Shown: positions 17,064 through 24,174 of the stretch, piece by piece
Layout: every line of letters begins with the position of its first letter
Position numbering within the stretch: the stretch's first letter is position 1
Assembly: GCF_016900775.1 (NCBI RefSeq)
Contig: NZ_JACJKN010000011.1
Coordinates: 17,387 to 81,386 of the forward strand
DNA from: Olsenella uli
GTDB taxonomy: Bacteria > Actinomycetota > Coriobacteriia > Coriobacteriales > Atopobiaceae
DNA length: 64,000 nucleotides
Direction of reading: 5' to 3'
Made by a program: the position numbers and the translations under genes
The notes under the pieces: generated by a model
Databases searched by the model: none
Told to the model about the DNA's origin: nothing
What the model saw: the letters and a program-made list of their open reading frames with translations, nothing else

Positions 17064-17939
17064 ATGGAGCTGCGACACCTCAGGTACTTCCTCATGGTCG
17101 CGCGCGAGGGCACCATCTCGGGCGCCGCCGCGGCGCTGCACGTCTCGCAGCCCTCGCTCTCCCGTCAGATGCAGGAGCTCGAGCGCGACCTCGGGGTGCG
17201 CCTCTTCGACCGCGGGAGCCGCCGCATCGAGCTCACGGAGCCGGGCATGCGGCTGCGGCGGCGCGCCGAGGAGATCGTGGACCTCGTCGGGCGCACGGAG
17301 GAGGAGTTTCGCCTCACGGCGGACACGCTCGCCGGCGAGGTGCGCCTCGGCGGCGGCGAGACGCCCGCGATGGGCCTTCTCGCCGACGTCATGGCGGAGT
17401 TCGTGGACGCCTGCCCGCTCGTGCGCTTCTCGCTCTTCAGCGGCAACGCCGAGAGCGTGAGCGAGCGCCTGGACACGGGGCGGCTCGACTTCGGCGTGTT
17501 CGTCGGGCACGCCGACCTCTCGCGCTACGAGTTCCTGCAGCTGCCCGCGCGCGACCGCTGGGGCGCCTTCATGCGCGAGGACGACGCGCTCGCCGCGCGC
17601 GACGCCGTGACGCCGGCCGACCTCGCCGGGCGCTCGCTCATCCTCTCGGAGCAGGCGAGCCGCGAGATGGGCGCGTGGTTCCACCGGGACCTCGAGGACC
17701 TCGACGTCGTGGCGACCTACAACCTGCTCTACAACGCGGCGCTGCTCGCCCGGCGCGGGATGGGCGTCGTCGTGAGCCTCGAGGGCATCGTCGACACGAG
17801 CGAGGGGTCGGGGCTGGCGTTTCGGCCGCTCGAGCCCGCCATATCGGCGGACGTCTTCATCGCGTGGAAGCGCTACCAGTCGTTCTCCCCCGCCGCGGAG
17901 GCGTTCCTGTCCGCCGTGCGCGAGCGGTGGGGCATGTAA
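17064..17939 (+). CDS. LysR-family transcriptional regulator
   Basis: The 291 aa product has an N-terminal winged helix-turn-helix (ELRHLRYFLMVAREGTISGA, then SQPSLSRQMQELE) and a LysR-type effector domain at about 90-285. It is divergent from the small protein, hydrolase and DUF3737 genes, and probably controls them in response to an unknown ligand. ATG 17064 follows GGAGGAG. Its TAA stop is the outer end of a short palindrome shared with the stop of the convergent isochorismatase gene. Confidence 0.88.
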   Translation: MELRHLRYFLMVAREGTISGAAAALHVSQPSLSRQMQELERDLGVRLFDRGSRRIELTEPGMRLRRRAEEIVDLVGRTEEEFRLTADTLAGEVRLGGGETPAMGLLADVMAEFVDACPLVRFSLFSGNAESVSERLDTGRLDFGVFVGHADLSRYEFLQLPARDRWGAFMREDDALAARDAVTPADLAGRSLILSEQASREMGAWFHRDLEDLDVVATYNLLYNAALLARRGMGVVVSLEGIVDTSEGSGLAFRPLEPAISADVFIAWKRYQSFSPAAEAFLSAVRERWGM

Positions 17940-17957
17940 AAGGGGGACGTGCTTTTA
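17937..17957. repeat. Palindrome joining two convergent stop codons
   Basis: TAAAAG and CTTTTA flank GGGGACGTG, so the 21-base element supplies TAA to both the LysR and isochorismatase genes. The core GGGGACGTG also occurs at the serA palindrome. It could act as a weak bidirectional terminator. Confidence 0.7.
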
Positions 17958-18509
17958 CAGGGCGGCCTCAAGCTCGGCGATGGTCATGAGCGCGGAGCCG
18001 TAGCACCTCTCGCAGTGCTCGAGGGCGCCCTCCTGCGTGCCGCAGAGGAAGGTCATCGTGGCGTCGGTCACGACGACGGAGGCGTAGCCGAGGAAATAGG
18101 CGTCGGCCAGCGTGTGCAGCACGCAGATGTTGGTGTCCGCGCCCACGGCGATGACGGTCGTGATGTCCAGCTCGCGCAGGGTGAGGTCGAGGTCGGTCTG
18201 GAAGAAGCCGGAGTAGCGGCGCTTGGGGACGGTGATGTCGCCCGGGGCCTGTTCGATCTCCGGGAAGACGCGCACCTCGCCGGCGATGCCGTGCTCGCCC
18301 CAGAGCTCGAGCTCGCGGTCCAGCCCGCGAATGTGGGCGTCGTTGCAAAAGATCACCGGCATCCCGGCGGCGTGGCAGGCCGCCACGCAGCGCGCGACGG
18401 CCGCGCGGTAGGCGGCGGTGGCGGCGTCCGGGTCGTAGAGCGAGTCTGCGCCCACGGCCTCGATGGCGTCGATGACGAGCAGGGCTGTCGCGTTCTTGTT
18501 GATGTCCAT
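17955..18509 (-). CDS. Isochorismatase-family cysteine hydrolase (nicotinamidase-like)
   Basis: The 184 aa product has the catalytic triad of the family: Asp14 in LLVIDAIEAVG, Lys96 in VPKRRYSGF and Cys129 in GADTNICVLHT. Asp57 and His59 lie where nicotinamidases bind metal. It would hydrolyse an amide or carbamoyl compound; nicotinamidase is one candidate, but the usual DxQ-N-D-F start is changed to DAIEAV. ATG 18509 follows GAGAGGGAG. It is monocistronic. Confidence 0.82.
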   Translation of the reverse strand: MDINKNATALLVIDAIEAVGADSLYDPDAATAAYRAAVARCVAACHAAGMPVIFCNDAHIRGLDRELELWGEHGIAGEVRVFPEIEQAPGDITVPKRRYSGFFQTDLDLTLRELDITTVIAVGADTNICVLHTLADAYFLGYASVVVTDATMTFLCGTQEGALEHCERCYGSALMTIAELEAAL

Positions 18510-18562
18510 GGGCTCCCTCTCTTCGCGCGGTGGTAGCCTGAGGATAGCTGATTGGAGGCGCT

Positions 18563-18877
18563 ATGGAACGGTCGTTCTTCGAGCGCGCGTGGGACGTGGT
18601 GAGGCAGGTCCCCGCCGGGCGCGTGGCAAGCTACGGGCAGGTGGCCCGCCTCATGGGCGCGCCGCGCTGCGCGCGGCAGGTGGGCTACGCCATGCACGGC
18701 AGCCCCGGCATGGCGGGTGGCGTGCCGTGCCACCGCGTGGTCTTCTCGGACGGATCGCTCGCGCCGGGCTTTGCCTTTGGGGGCCCTGACGAGCAGCGCC
18801 GCATGCTCGAGGCCGAGGGCGTGCGCTTTCGGGCGGACGGGCGCGTGGACATGGCGCGCTCGCAGTGGGAGGCGTGA
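18563..18877 (+). CDS. MGMT-family DNA-binding protein (short, with PCHRV motif)
   Basis: The 104 aa product consists only of the C-terminal DNA-binding domain of O6-methylguanine methyltransferase, with the helix GRVASYGQVARLMGAP and VPCHRVVFSDG. Unlike Atl1-type alkyltransferase-like proteins it keeps the reactive Cys, but it lacks the N-terminal domain, so direct repair activity is uncertain. It probably recognises alkylated guanine. GGAGG precedes ATG 18563. It is divergent from the isochorismatase gene with 53 bases between them. Confidence 0.8.
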   Translation: MERSFFERAWDVVRQVPAGRVASYGQVARLMGAPRCARQVGYAMHGSPGMAGGVPCHRVVFSDGSLAPGFAFGGPDEQRRMLEAEGVRFRADGRVDMARSQWEA

Positions 18878-18926
18878 CGGACGGGGCCGCCTCGTTTGGC
18901 GCGCGGCCCGGCTCCGCGTGACGGAT

Positions 18927-19075
18927 GCCAAATTCTCCGCAAAGTGCACCGACTTTCGCCTCATATCTCATGGCCGACCGATTGAGGGGCGCTAAAACCG
19001 CAGGTCATACTAGTTCGATATTGCATATCATGCCAATGACGGTGCGGAAGCGGTGCACTTCGTGGCAAAAATGGC
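18927..19075. repeat. Decayed long inverted repeat
   Basis: AAGTGCACCG at 18942-18951 is matched by its complement at 19051-19060. Flanking bases (GCCA at 18927 with TGGC at 19072) also pair with many mismatches, suggesting an eroded version of the long palindromes nearby. The 18878-19097 stretch holds no gene; a TTGAGG/CATACT pair at 18982-19011 is a weak promoter candidate. Confidence 0.45.
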
Positions 19076-19097
19076 AGGCCCCCTCAATGGGACATCG

Positions 19098-20141
19098 CTA
19101 CAGGACGGGAGGGCTCTCGAGCAGCATGTGCCAGGCCTCCCATCGCTCGGCGTCGTAGGCGTCCGTCCTGCCGTCGCGTCTCGCCGGCCGCTGGCCCAGG
19201 GCAATCCTCACCTGCTCCATGGAGCTGCGCCACCGCGGGAACGACTTGCGCTGCAGCTCGGTAAACGTGAAATGGGTGATCTTGCGCGCGCCATTGATCT
19301 GGTTGCCGCGCTCGACGTCACTCTGTCGCTTGGCCTCCCCTCCGTGGGTCAGCCTGGGATCGTAGTCTATGCCCACGATGCGCCTGACGCCCGCGGGGTC
19401 CCGCGCGAGGATCGTCACGTCCGGGAATCGGGTGGTGTAGTGCCGCTCGCCGTTTGGGCCCACGCGGTCGAGCACGCGGATCCCCCTGTTGAGGGAGACG
19501 TCCTTGCACGCGTATCCGCCCAGCCGGTATGGGAGCAGGGCAAGCTCGGCGATTCCGCCCTCGGGCGGCGAGAGCGCCCCGTCGCGGACGAACGCCAGCG
19601 CGCGCTCCGCCGCCCTGACGCCGCGAAGCCCCTTGGCGCGGCGAAGGAAGGCCGCGATGGCCCCCACCGAGGTCAGCGGCTCATCGAAATCCGCCCTGTC
19701 CGCCAGCCCCGAGTCCTCGAACTCGTCGAGCCGATACCCCGAGCAGAGCGCCATGCCCGCATAGGCGGCAACGCGGACGTCCTCGACCGCCGCAATCTGC
19801 ACGAAGGTGAGCTCAGGCGAGGTCACCATGAGGTCGTAGCCGCGTATGCCCGCGGGGATGACGGAGCCCCTCGGCAGCTCGCCCGAGCAGAGGTGGCACC
19901 TCAGCCCCTCGCGGCCCCTGCGAAGCCCCCGCTCGGCGACGAGGACGTCGATGGCGCGGCCGGCGCCATCGTCGAGGGGAAGCCTCAGCGCCAGGTAGTC
20001 GAGCGCCTCGCGCACCTCCTCCGCGCGCGGCGCGCCCGACAGGAGGGGCCGCGACCCCTCCGAGTCCGATCCGTCGTGACGTGACGCGAAGTTCCTGAGC
20101 AGCCAGCGAAGGGCCGTCCAATGTGAGATGCAGAGCGCCAT
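19098..20141 (-). CDS. Orphan protein resembling AbiEi/DUF559-type nuclease-like proteins
   Basis: The 347 aa product starts MALCISHWTALRWL, like antitoxin or regulator proteins of the AbiEi type found as paralogues in coriobacteria. A CHLC pair near residue 82 may bind metal. The C-terminal part reads FPDVTILARD, then GIDYDPRLTHGGEAKRQSD, the spacing of a PD-(D/E)XK endonuclease core, though the canonical lysine is not where expected. ATG 20141 follows GGAAGGGAGG. No toxin partner gene is adjacent. Function is unknown; nuclease or antitoxin ancestry is a hypothesis. Confidence 0.5.
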   Translation of the reverse strand: MALCISHWTALRWLLRNFASRHDGSDSEGSRPLLSGAPRAEEVREALDYLALRLPLDDGAGRAIDVLVAERGLRRGREGLRCHLCSGELPRGSVIPAGIRGYDLMVTSPELTFVQIAAVEDVRVAAYAGMALCSGYRLDEFEDSGLADRADFDEPLTSVGAIAAFLRRAKGLRGVRAAERALAFVRDGALSPPEGGIAELALLPYRLGGYACKDVSLNRGIRVLDRVGPNGERHYTTRFPDVTILARDPAGVRRIVGIDYDPRLTHGGEAKRQSDVERGNQINGARKITHFTFTELQRKSFPRWRSSMEQVRIALGQRPARRDGRTDAYDAERWEAWHMLLESPPVL

Positions 20142-20489
20142 AGTCCCTCCCTTCCGCGACGTCTCTGGGAGAAGAGCCTCGCAGATGGCGCTCCCGCGCG
20201 GCTTTCGATTGGCTCCCGGCGGCCTGCCGCCCGGCCGACCCGGGCGCGCGAGGCACGTGGCGAGGCGCACTGCGCCTCGGTGAAGCCCCAGATGGCGGCT
20301 ACCGCTTGGGAGCGGGCTGCGCCCGCTCGAGGCCCCGCGGGAAACGCGCGGCCATCGCGCGGTTTGACTGTGGGGCCCAAAAGACCGCGAATCCTCCACA
20401 GCCGGCGGCGCATCTTCGGGGAGGGCGCGCGAGCCTGGTCGAGCCGTCGGGTTTGGGGTATAAGGCATCTGGCAACCCAAGGAGGAATC
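20142..20489. other. 348-base intergenic region before the flavodoxin operon
   Basis: It lies between divergent genes. It holds an 8-bp hairpin (GAGCGGGC 20310-20317 with 20321-20328) and a TATAAG at 20459-20464 that may be the -10 of the flavodoxin operon, without a convincing -35. No coding frame with a ribosome site was found. Confidence 0.5.
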
Positions 20490-21011
20490 ATGCTCTATAC
20501 GATCATCTGCAGCTCCAAGACCGGCAACACCGCCAAGCTCGCGCAGCGCGCCCGTGAGGCGCTGGACGCGCGGGGCGGGCGCGACGCCGGATCGGCGGAG
20601 GGCGCCGACCTCGTGCTGCTGGGCTCATGGACCGACAAGGGCGGGCTTGACCCGGCGCTCGGGGACGTCCTGCCGCAGCTCGCCGGCAAGCGGGTCTTCC
20701 TCTTCGGCACCTGCGGCTTCGGCGGCGACCCGGCCTACTACGACAGGGTGCTCGACAACTTCGCCGCCGCGCTGCCCGCCGACGCGCGAGTCGTGGGGCG
20801 CTTCATGTGCCAGGGCCAGATGCCGCCCGCCGTCCGCGCGCGCTACGAGGGGATGGCCGAGCGGGACCCCGCGCGCTTCCTCCCCATGATCGAGAACTTC
20901 GACCGCGCCCTCGGCCACCCGAGCGCGGACGACCTCGACGCCTTCGAGGCTGCCCTGCGCGGGGCCCTCGCCCGGGACGAGGGGGCGAGCCCGGATGGCG
21001 CCCGTGCGTAG
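20490..21011 (+). CDS. Flavodoxin-family protein
   Basis: The 173 aa product has the FMN phosphate loop SSKTGNTAKLA near the N-terminus, then LGSWTDKGG and FGTCGFGGDPAYYD where flavodoxin loops hold the isoalloxazine ring. The C-terminal third is longer than in simple flavodoxins, as in flavodoxins tied to specific reductases. GGAGG precedes ATG 20490. It overlaps the next gene by 17 bases and heads a four-gene operon, so it is a candidate electron donor for the ATP-driven reductase downstream. The partner relation is inferred. Confidence 0.8.
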   Translation: MLYTIICSSKTGNTAKLAQRAREALDARGGRDAGSAEGADLVLLGSWTDKGGLDPALGDVLPQLAGKRVFLFGTCGFGGDPAYYDRVLDNFAAALPADARVVGRFMCQGQMPPAVRARYEGMAERDPARFLPMIENFDRALGHPSADDLDAFEAALRGALARDEGASPDGARA

Positions 21012-22005
21012 CGCCCTCGAGCGCCGCGCGCCCTTCGCCGACGTCTCCGTGGTGGGGCTGCCGCGCGCCCTCATGTACTATCGGCTCGGCGCCAAGTGGC
21101 GGGCCTTCTTCGAGGCGCTCGGGCGCAAGGTCCGCGTGAGCGCGCCCTCGGACCGCGCCGTCTTCGAGCGCGGGCAGGCGCTCTCCGTGGACGAGTGCTG
21201 CCTCGCCTCCAAGCTCTACCTCGGCCACGTGGACGCGCTCGCGGACGAGGCGGACGCCGTCTTCGTCCCGTCCTTCGCCATCCCCGGGCCGCTTCGCTCC
21301 TACTGCACGAAGTTCCAGGCCCTGCCCGACCTCGTGACCAGCGCCTTCTCGCTCGCGGAACGTCCGGTCCGGGTGCTCTCGGCGCTGCTCTCCGAGGGCG
21401 GCGCCGAGCGCGACGAGCGCGGGTCCTACGCGGCGCTCGCCCAGTCGATGGGCGCCTCGCGCCGGGACGGCGAGCGCGCCTGGCGCGCGGCCTGCGCGGC
21501 CCAGCGCGAGCGCGACGCCTCCCTCGCCCGGGCCCAGGCCGAGCTCGTCGCCGGCGCGAGGCGCCTGCCCGCGGCCGAGCGGCCGCTGCTCATCCTGCTC
21601 TCCGCCCACCCCTACGTGGCGCACGACCCCTTCGTCGCCGGGCCCGTCGTGGACGCCCTGCGCGCCAACGGCGCCACGGTGCTCTTCGCCGACGAGTTCG
21701 ACCACGCGCGCGGCCTGCGCCGCTCGCGCGACTTCTCGCCGTCGCTGCCGTGGATCGTCAACCGCGAGCTCGTGGGCGCCATCTTGGAGCTGCACGAGCG
21801 CGTCGACGGCGTCGTGCTCGTGAGCGCGTTCCCGTGCGGGCCCGACTCCATGACCGACGACGCCATCGCCCTCTGCGTGAAGGGCCGCCCGCTGCTCACG
21901 CTCACCGTCGACGCGCAGAGCGGCACGGCGGGCGTCGAGACGCGCGTCGAGAGCTTCGTCGACATCCTGTCCTACCAGCGCAAGGGAGGCTACCTCCATG
22001 AGTGA
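20995..22005 (+). CDS. DUF2229/HgdB-like acyl-CoA dehydratase activase-related protein
   Basis: The 336 aa product matches the middle part of the large clostridial activase-related proteins: it begins with GLPRALMYYRL, has DECCLASKLYLGHVDAL with paired cysteines where those proteins have a Cys ligand, and FVPSFAIPGPLRSYCTKFQ. Such HgdB/BcrC-like domains carry a 4Fe-4S or double-cubane cluster. It overlaps both neighbours. It probably forms a cluster-bearing subunit with the next protein, receiving electrons from the ATPase. Substrate is unknown. Confidence 0.75.
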   Translation: MAPVRSALERRAPFADVSVVGLPRALMYYRLGAKWRAFFEALGRKVRVSAPSDRAVFERGQALSVDECCLASKLYLGHVDALADEADAVFVPSFAIPGPLRSYCTKFQALPDLVTSAFSLAERPVRVLSALLSEGGAERDERGSYAALAQSMGASRRDGERAWRAACAAQRERDASLARAQAELVAGARRLPAAERPLLILLSAHPYVAHDPFVAGPVVDALRANGATVLFADEFDHARGLRRSRDFSPSLPWIVNRELVGAILELHERVDGVVLVSAFPCGPDSMTDDAIALCVKGRPLLTLTVDAQSGTAGVETRVESFVDILSYQRKGGYLHE

Positions 22006-23176
22006 TCGCACCGAGGCCGACGGGCCGCGCGCCCGGGTGAGCGTCCTTTCCGGCGCGTCGAGGGCCACGACGGCCCTGAGGCGGCGCTCGCGGGGCTCCC
22101 GGCACTCGAGGAAGCGCGTCGCCTTCATGCACTACGGCTACTACGACGTGGCCTTCCAGTACTTCGTCGAGCACGTGCTCGACGCGGACTACGTGCGCAT
22201 GCCCGCGCCCACGCGCCGCACGCTCGAGATCGGGACCGAGCACAGCAACGACTACGTCTGCGCGCCCTTCAAGCACATCCTCGGCGACTACGTCGAGGCC
22301 CTCGAGGCCGGCGCCAACGTGCTCGTGCAGTTCACGGGGTACTGCCGGCTCACCTACTACGGCGAGCTGCAGGAGATGGTCCTGCGCGACATGGGCTATG
22401 ACGACTTCGAGATGCTCAACTTCTCCTTCGTGGCGGGGAGGTCCTTCAAGGACTACGTCACGTACTGCAAGCGGGTGGTGAACCCCCGGCTCTCCGTGCC
22501 GGCGGGCGTGGCCAACATGCTCGTGCTCTTCCGCATGGTCGAGGACCTCGACGCCTACAACGACTACTACCTCGCCAACGCCGGCTTCGAGCGCGAGCCG
22601 GGCTCCTTCGAGCGCGCCCGGGAGGCCTTCTTCGACGACATGCGCTGCTGCGCGACCATGTCCGACGTCAACCACGCCTTCCGCCGCGGCATGGGGGCCC
22701 TGCGCGCGCTGCCCACCGACAAGCCGGAGCGCCCGGTGCGCGTGGGGCTCACCGGCGAGTTCTTCACCGTGATGGACCCGCCGAGCAACCTCGAGCTCGA
22801 GCGCAAGCTCCTCTCGCTCCACGTCGAGCTGGCCCGCGCTATCACCATCACCAACCGCTTCCTGCGCTACAACGAGCCCAACGTCCGCCGCTCCATCGCC
22901 GACTACGCGGCCTACGACATGGGCCCCACCTCGAGCCTCACCATCGCCGCGGCCAAGCGCTACATGGAGGAGGGGTTCGACGGCGTGGTCCACGCCAAGT
23001 CGGCGGGCTGCACGCCCGAGATCGACTGCATGCCCGTGCTGCAGCGGCTCTCGCGCGACCACCACGTGCCCGTGCTCTTCCTGAGCTACGACACCCAGAC
23101 GAGCGACACCGGCCTCGACACGCGCCTCGAGGCCTTCTACGACATGCTTGCGATGAGAAAGGCAAAGACGATATGA
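21998..23176 (+). CDS. HgdB/HgdA-like 2-hydroxyacyl-CoA dehydratase-related subunit
   Basis: The 392 aa product has conserved cysteines in NDYVCAPFKHILGDYV, FTGYCRLTYYGE and SAGCTPEIDC, consistent with Fe-S binding in the HgdB/DUF2229 superfamily. A basic N-terminal stretch of about 40 residues precedes the domain. AAGGGAGG precedes ATG 21998, inside the end of the upstream gene; the stop overlaps the ATPase start (ATGA). It corresponds to the C-terminal part of the single large proteins found in clostridia, here encoded separately. Confidence 0.75.
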   Translation: MSDRTEADGPRARVSVLSGASRATTALRRRSRGSRHSRKRVAFMHYGYYDVAFQYFVEHVLDADYVRMPAPTRRTLEIGTEHSNDYVCAPFKHILGDYVEALEAGANVLVQFTGYCRLTYYGELQEMVLRDMGYDDFEMLNFSFVAGRSFKDYVTYCKRVVNPRLSVPAGVANMLVLFRMVEDLDAYNDYYLANAGFEREPGSFERAREAFFDDMRCCATMSDVNHAFRRGMGALRALPTDKPERPVRVGLTGEFFTVMDPPSNLELERKLLSLHVELARAITITNRFLRYNEPNVRRSIADYAAYDMGPTSSLTIAAAKRYMEEGFDGVVHAKSAGCTPEIDCMPVLQRLSRDHHVPVLFLSYDTQTSDTGLDTRLEAFYDMLAMRKAKTI

Positions 23177-24144
23177 CGAGAAGAACGGCGTTTCTCGGCG
23201 TCGACACCGGGTCGATCTCCACGAAGGGCGTCGTCATAGACGAGCGCGGGGCCATCCTCGCGCGCTCCTACCTCTGGACGGAGGGCGCCCCCACCGACGC
23301 CGCGCGCCGCGTGGTGGACGAGCTCGCCGCGCAGCTCGACCGCGGGGCCTACGAGGTCCGCGCCGTGGGCACCACCGGGTCGGCGCGCCGCCTCGTGGGC
23401 GCCATGCTCGGGGCCCAGGTGGTCAAGAACGAGATAACGGCGCACGCCGTGGGCACCACCTTCCTGCACCCCGACGTCCGCACGATCCTGGAGATCGGCG
23501 GCCAGGACTCCAAGATCATCTGCGTCGAGAACGGCGTGGCCGTGGACTATGCCATGAACACGCTCTGCGCGGCCGGCACGGGCTCGTTCCTCTCGTCGCA
23601 GGCGCACCGGCTGGGCGTTGCCGTGGAGGAGTTCGGCGACATCGCGGCCACCTCGGAGCACCCCGCCAACATCGCCGCGCGCTGCACGGTCTTCGCGGAG
23701 AGCGACCTCGTCCACAAGCTCCAGGTGGGCTACGAGAAGCGCGACGTCATCGCCGGGCTCTGCCGCGCGGTGGCTACCAACTACCTCAACAACGTGGCGA
23801 AGGGCAAGAGGGTGGTCGCGCCCGTGGTGTTCCAGGGCGGCGTCTCCAAGAACTCCGGCGTGGTGCGCGCCTTCGAGGACGAGCTCGGCATGGACGTGCT
23901 CGTGGACGCCGACGGGCACCTCATGGGCGCCTTCGGGGCGGCCCTGCTCGCGGCCGACGCCCCCGCCTCCGCGCGCTGCCCCTTCGCCTGGGACGTCGAC
24001 GACTTCGAGTTCCGCACGCGCGAGGTCGTCTGCGGGCGGTGCGCCAACCACTGCGAGGTCGTCTGCGTCTACCGCGACGACGACCTGATTGACTCCTGGG
24101 GCAACCGCTGCGAGCGCGGCGCCGTCCGCCCCAAACTCGCCTAA
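23173..24144 (+). CDS. BadF/BadG/BcrA/BcrD-type ATPase (dehydratase activase)
   Basis: The 323 aa product has the ASKHA ATPase motif GVDTGSISTKGV at 9-20 and the two cysteines that hold the 4Fe-4S cluster at the dimer interface in HgdC (Cys132 in NTLCAAGTGSF, Cys171 in AARCTVFAESD). A C-terminal extension has five more cysteines at 287, 290, 294, 298 and 313, a likely extra Fe-S site. It would use ATP to push a low-potential electron into the HgdB-like proteins encoded upstream. The TAA stop lies inside a palindrome. Confidence 0.88.
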   Translation: MTRRTAFLGVDTGSISTKGVVIDERGAILARSYLWTEGAPTDAARRVVDELAAQLDRGAYEVRAVGTTGSARRLVGAMLGAQVVKNEITAHAVGTTFLHPDVRTILEIGGQDSKIICVENGVAVDYAMNTLCAAGTGSFLSSQAHRLGVAVEEFGDIAATSEHPANIAARCTVFAESDLVHKLQVGYEKRDVIAGLCRAVATNYLNNVAKGKRVVAPVVFQGGVSKNSGVVRAFEDELGMDVLVDADGHLMGAFGAALLAADAPASARCPFAWDVDDFEFRTREVVCGRCANHCEVVCVYRDDDLIDSWGNRCERGAVRPKLA

Positions 24145-24171
24145 AAGGGGACAGGCCCCTTTTAGGCGAGT
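24135..24171. repeat. Palindrome, GCCTAAAAGGGG type, copy 1
   Basis: A perfect 16-bp stem (24135-24150 with 24156-24171) has loop ACAGG. It contains the TAA stop of the ATPase gene and reads A-tract, GGGG, loop, CCCC, T-tract in both directions, so it may end transcription from both convergent operons. Confidence 0.9.
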
Positions 24172-24174
24172 CCC

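Noticed and set aside
20995..24144. Broken large activase pseudogene
   Set aside because: The three parts are in separate frames with their own ribosome sites and intact cluster residues, so they are functional split genes, not a frameshifted single gene.
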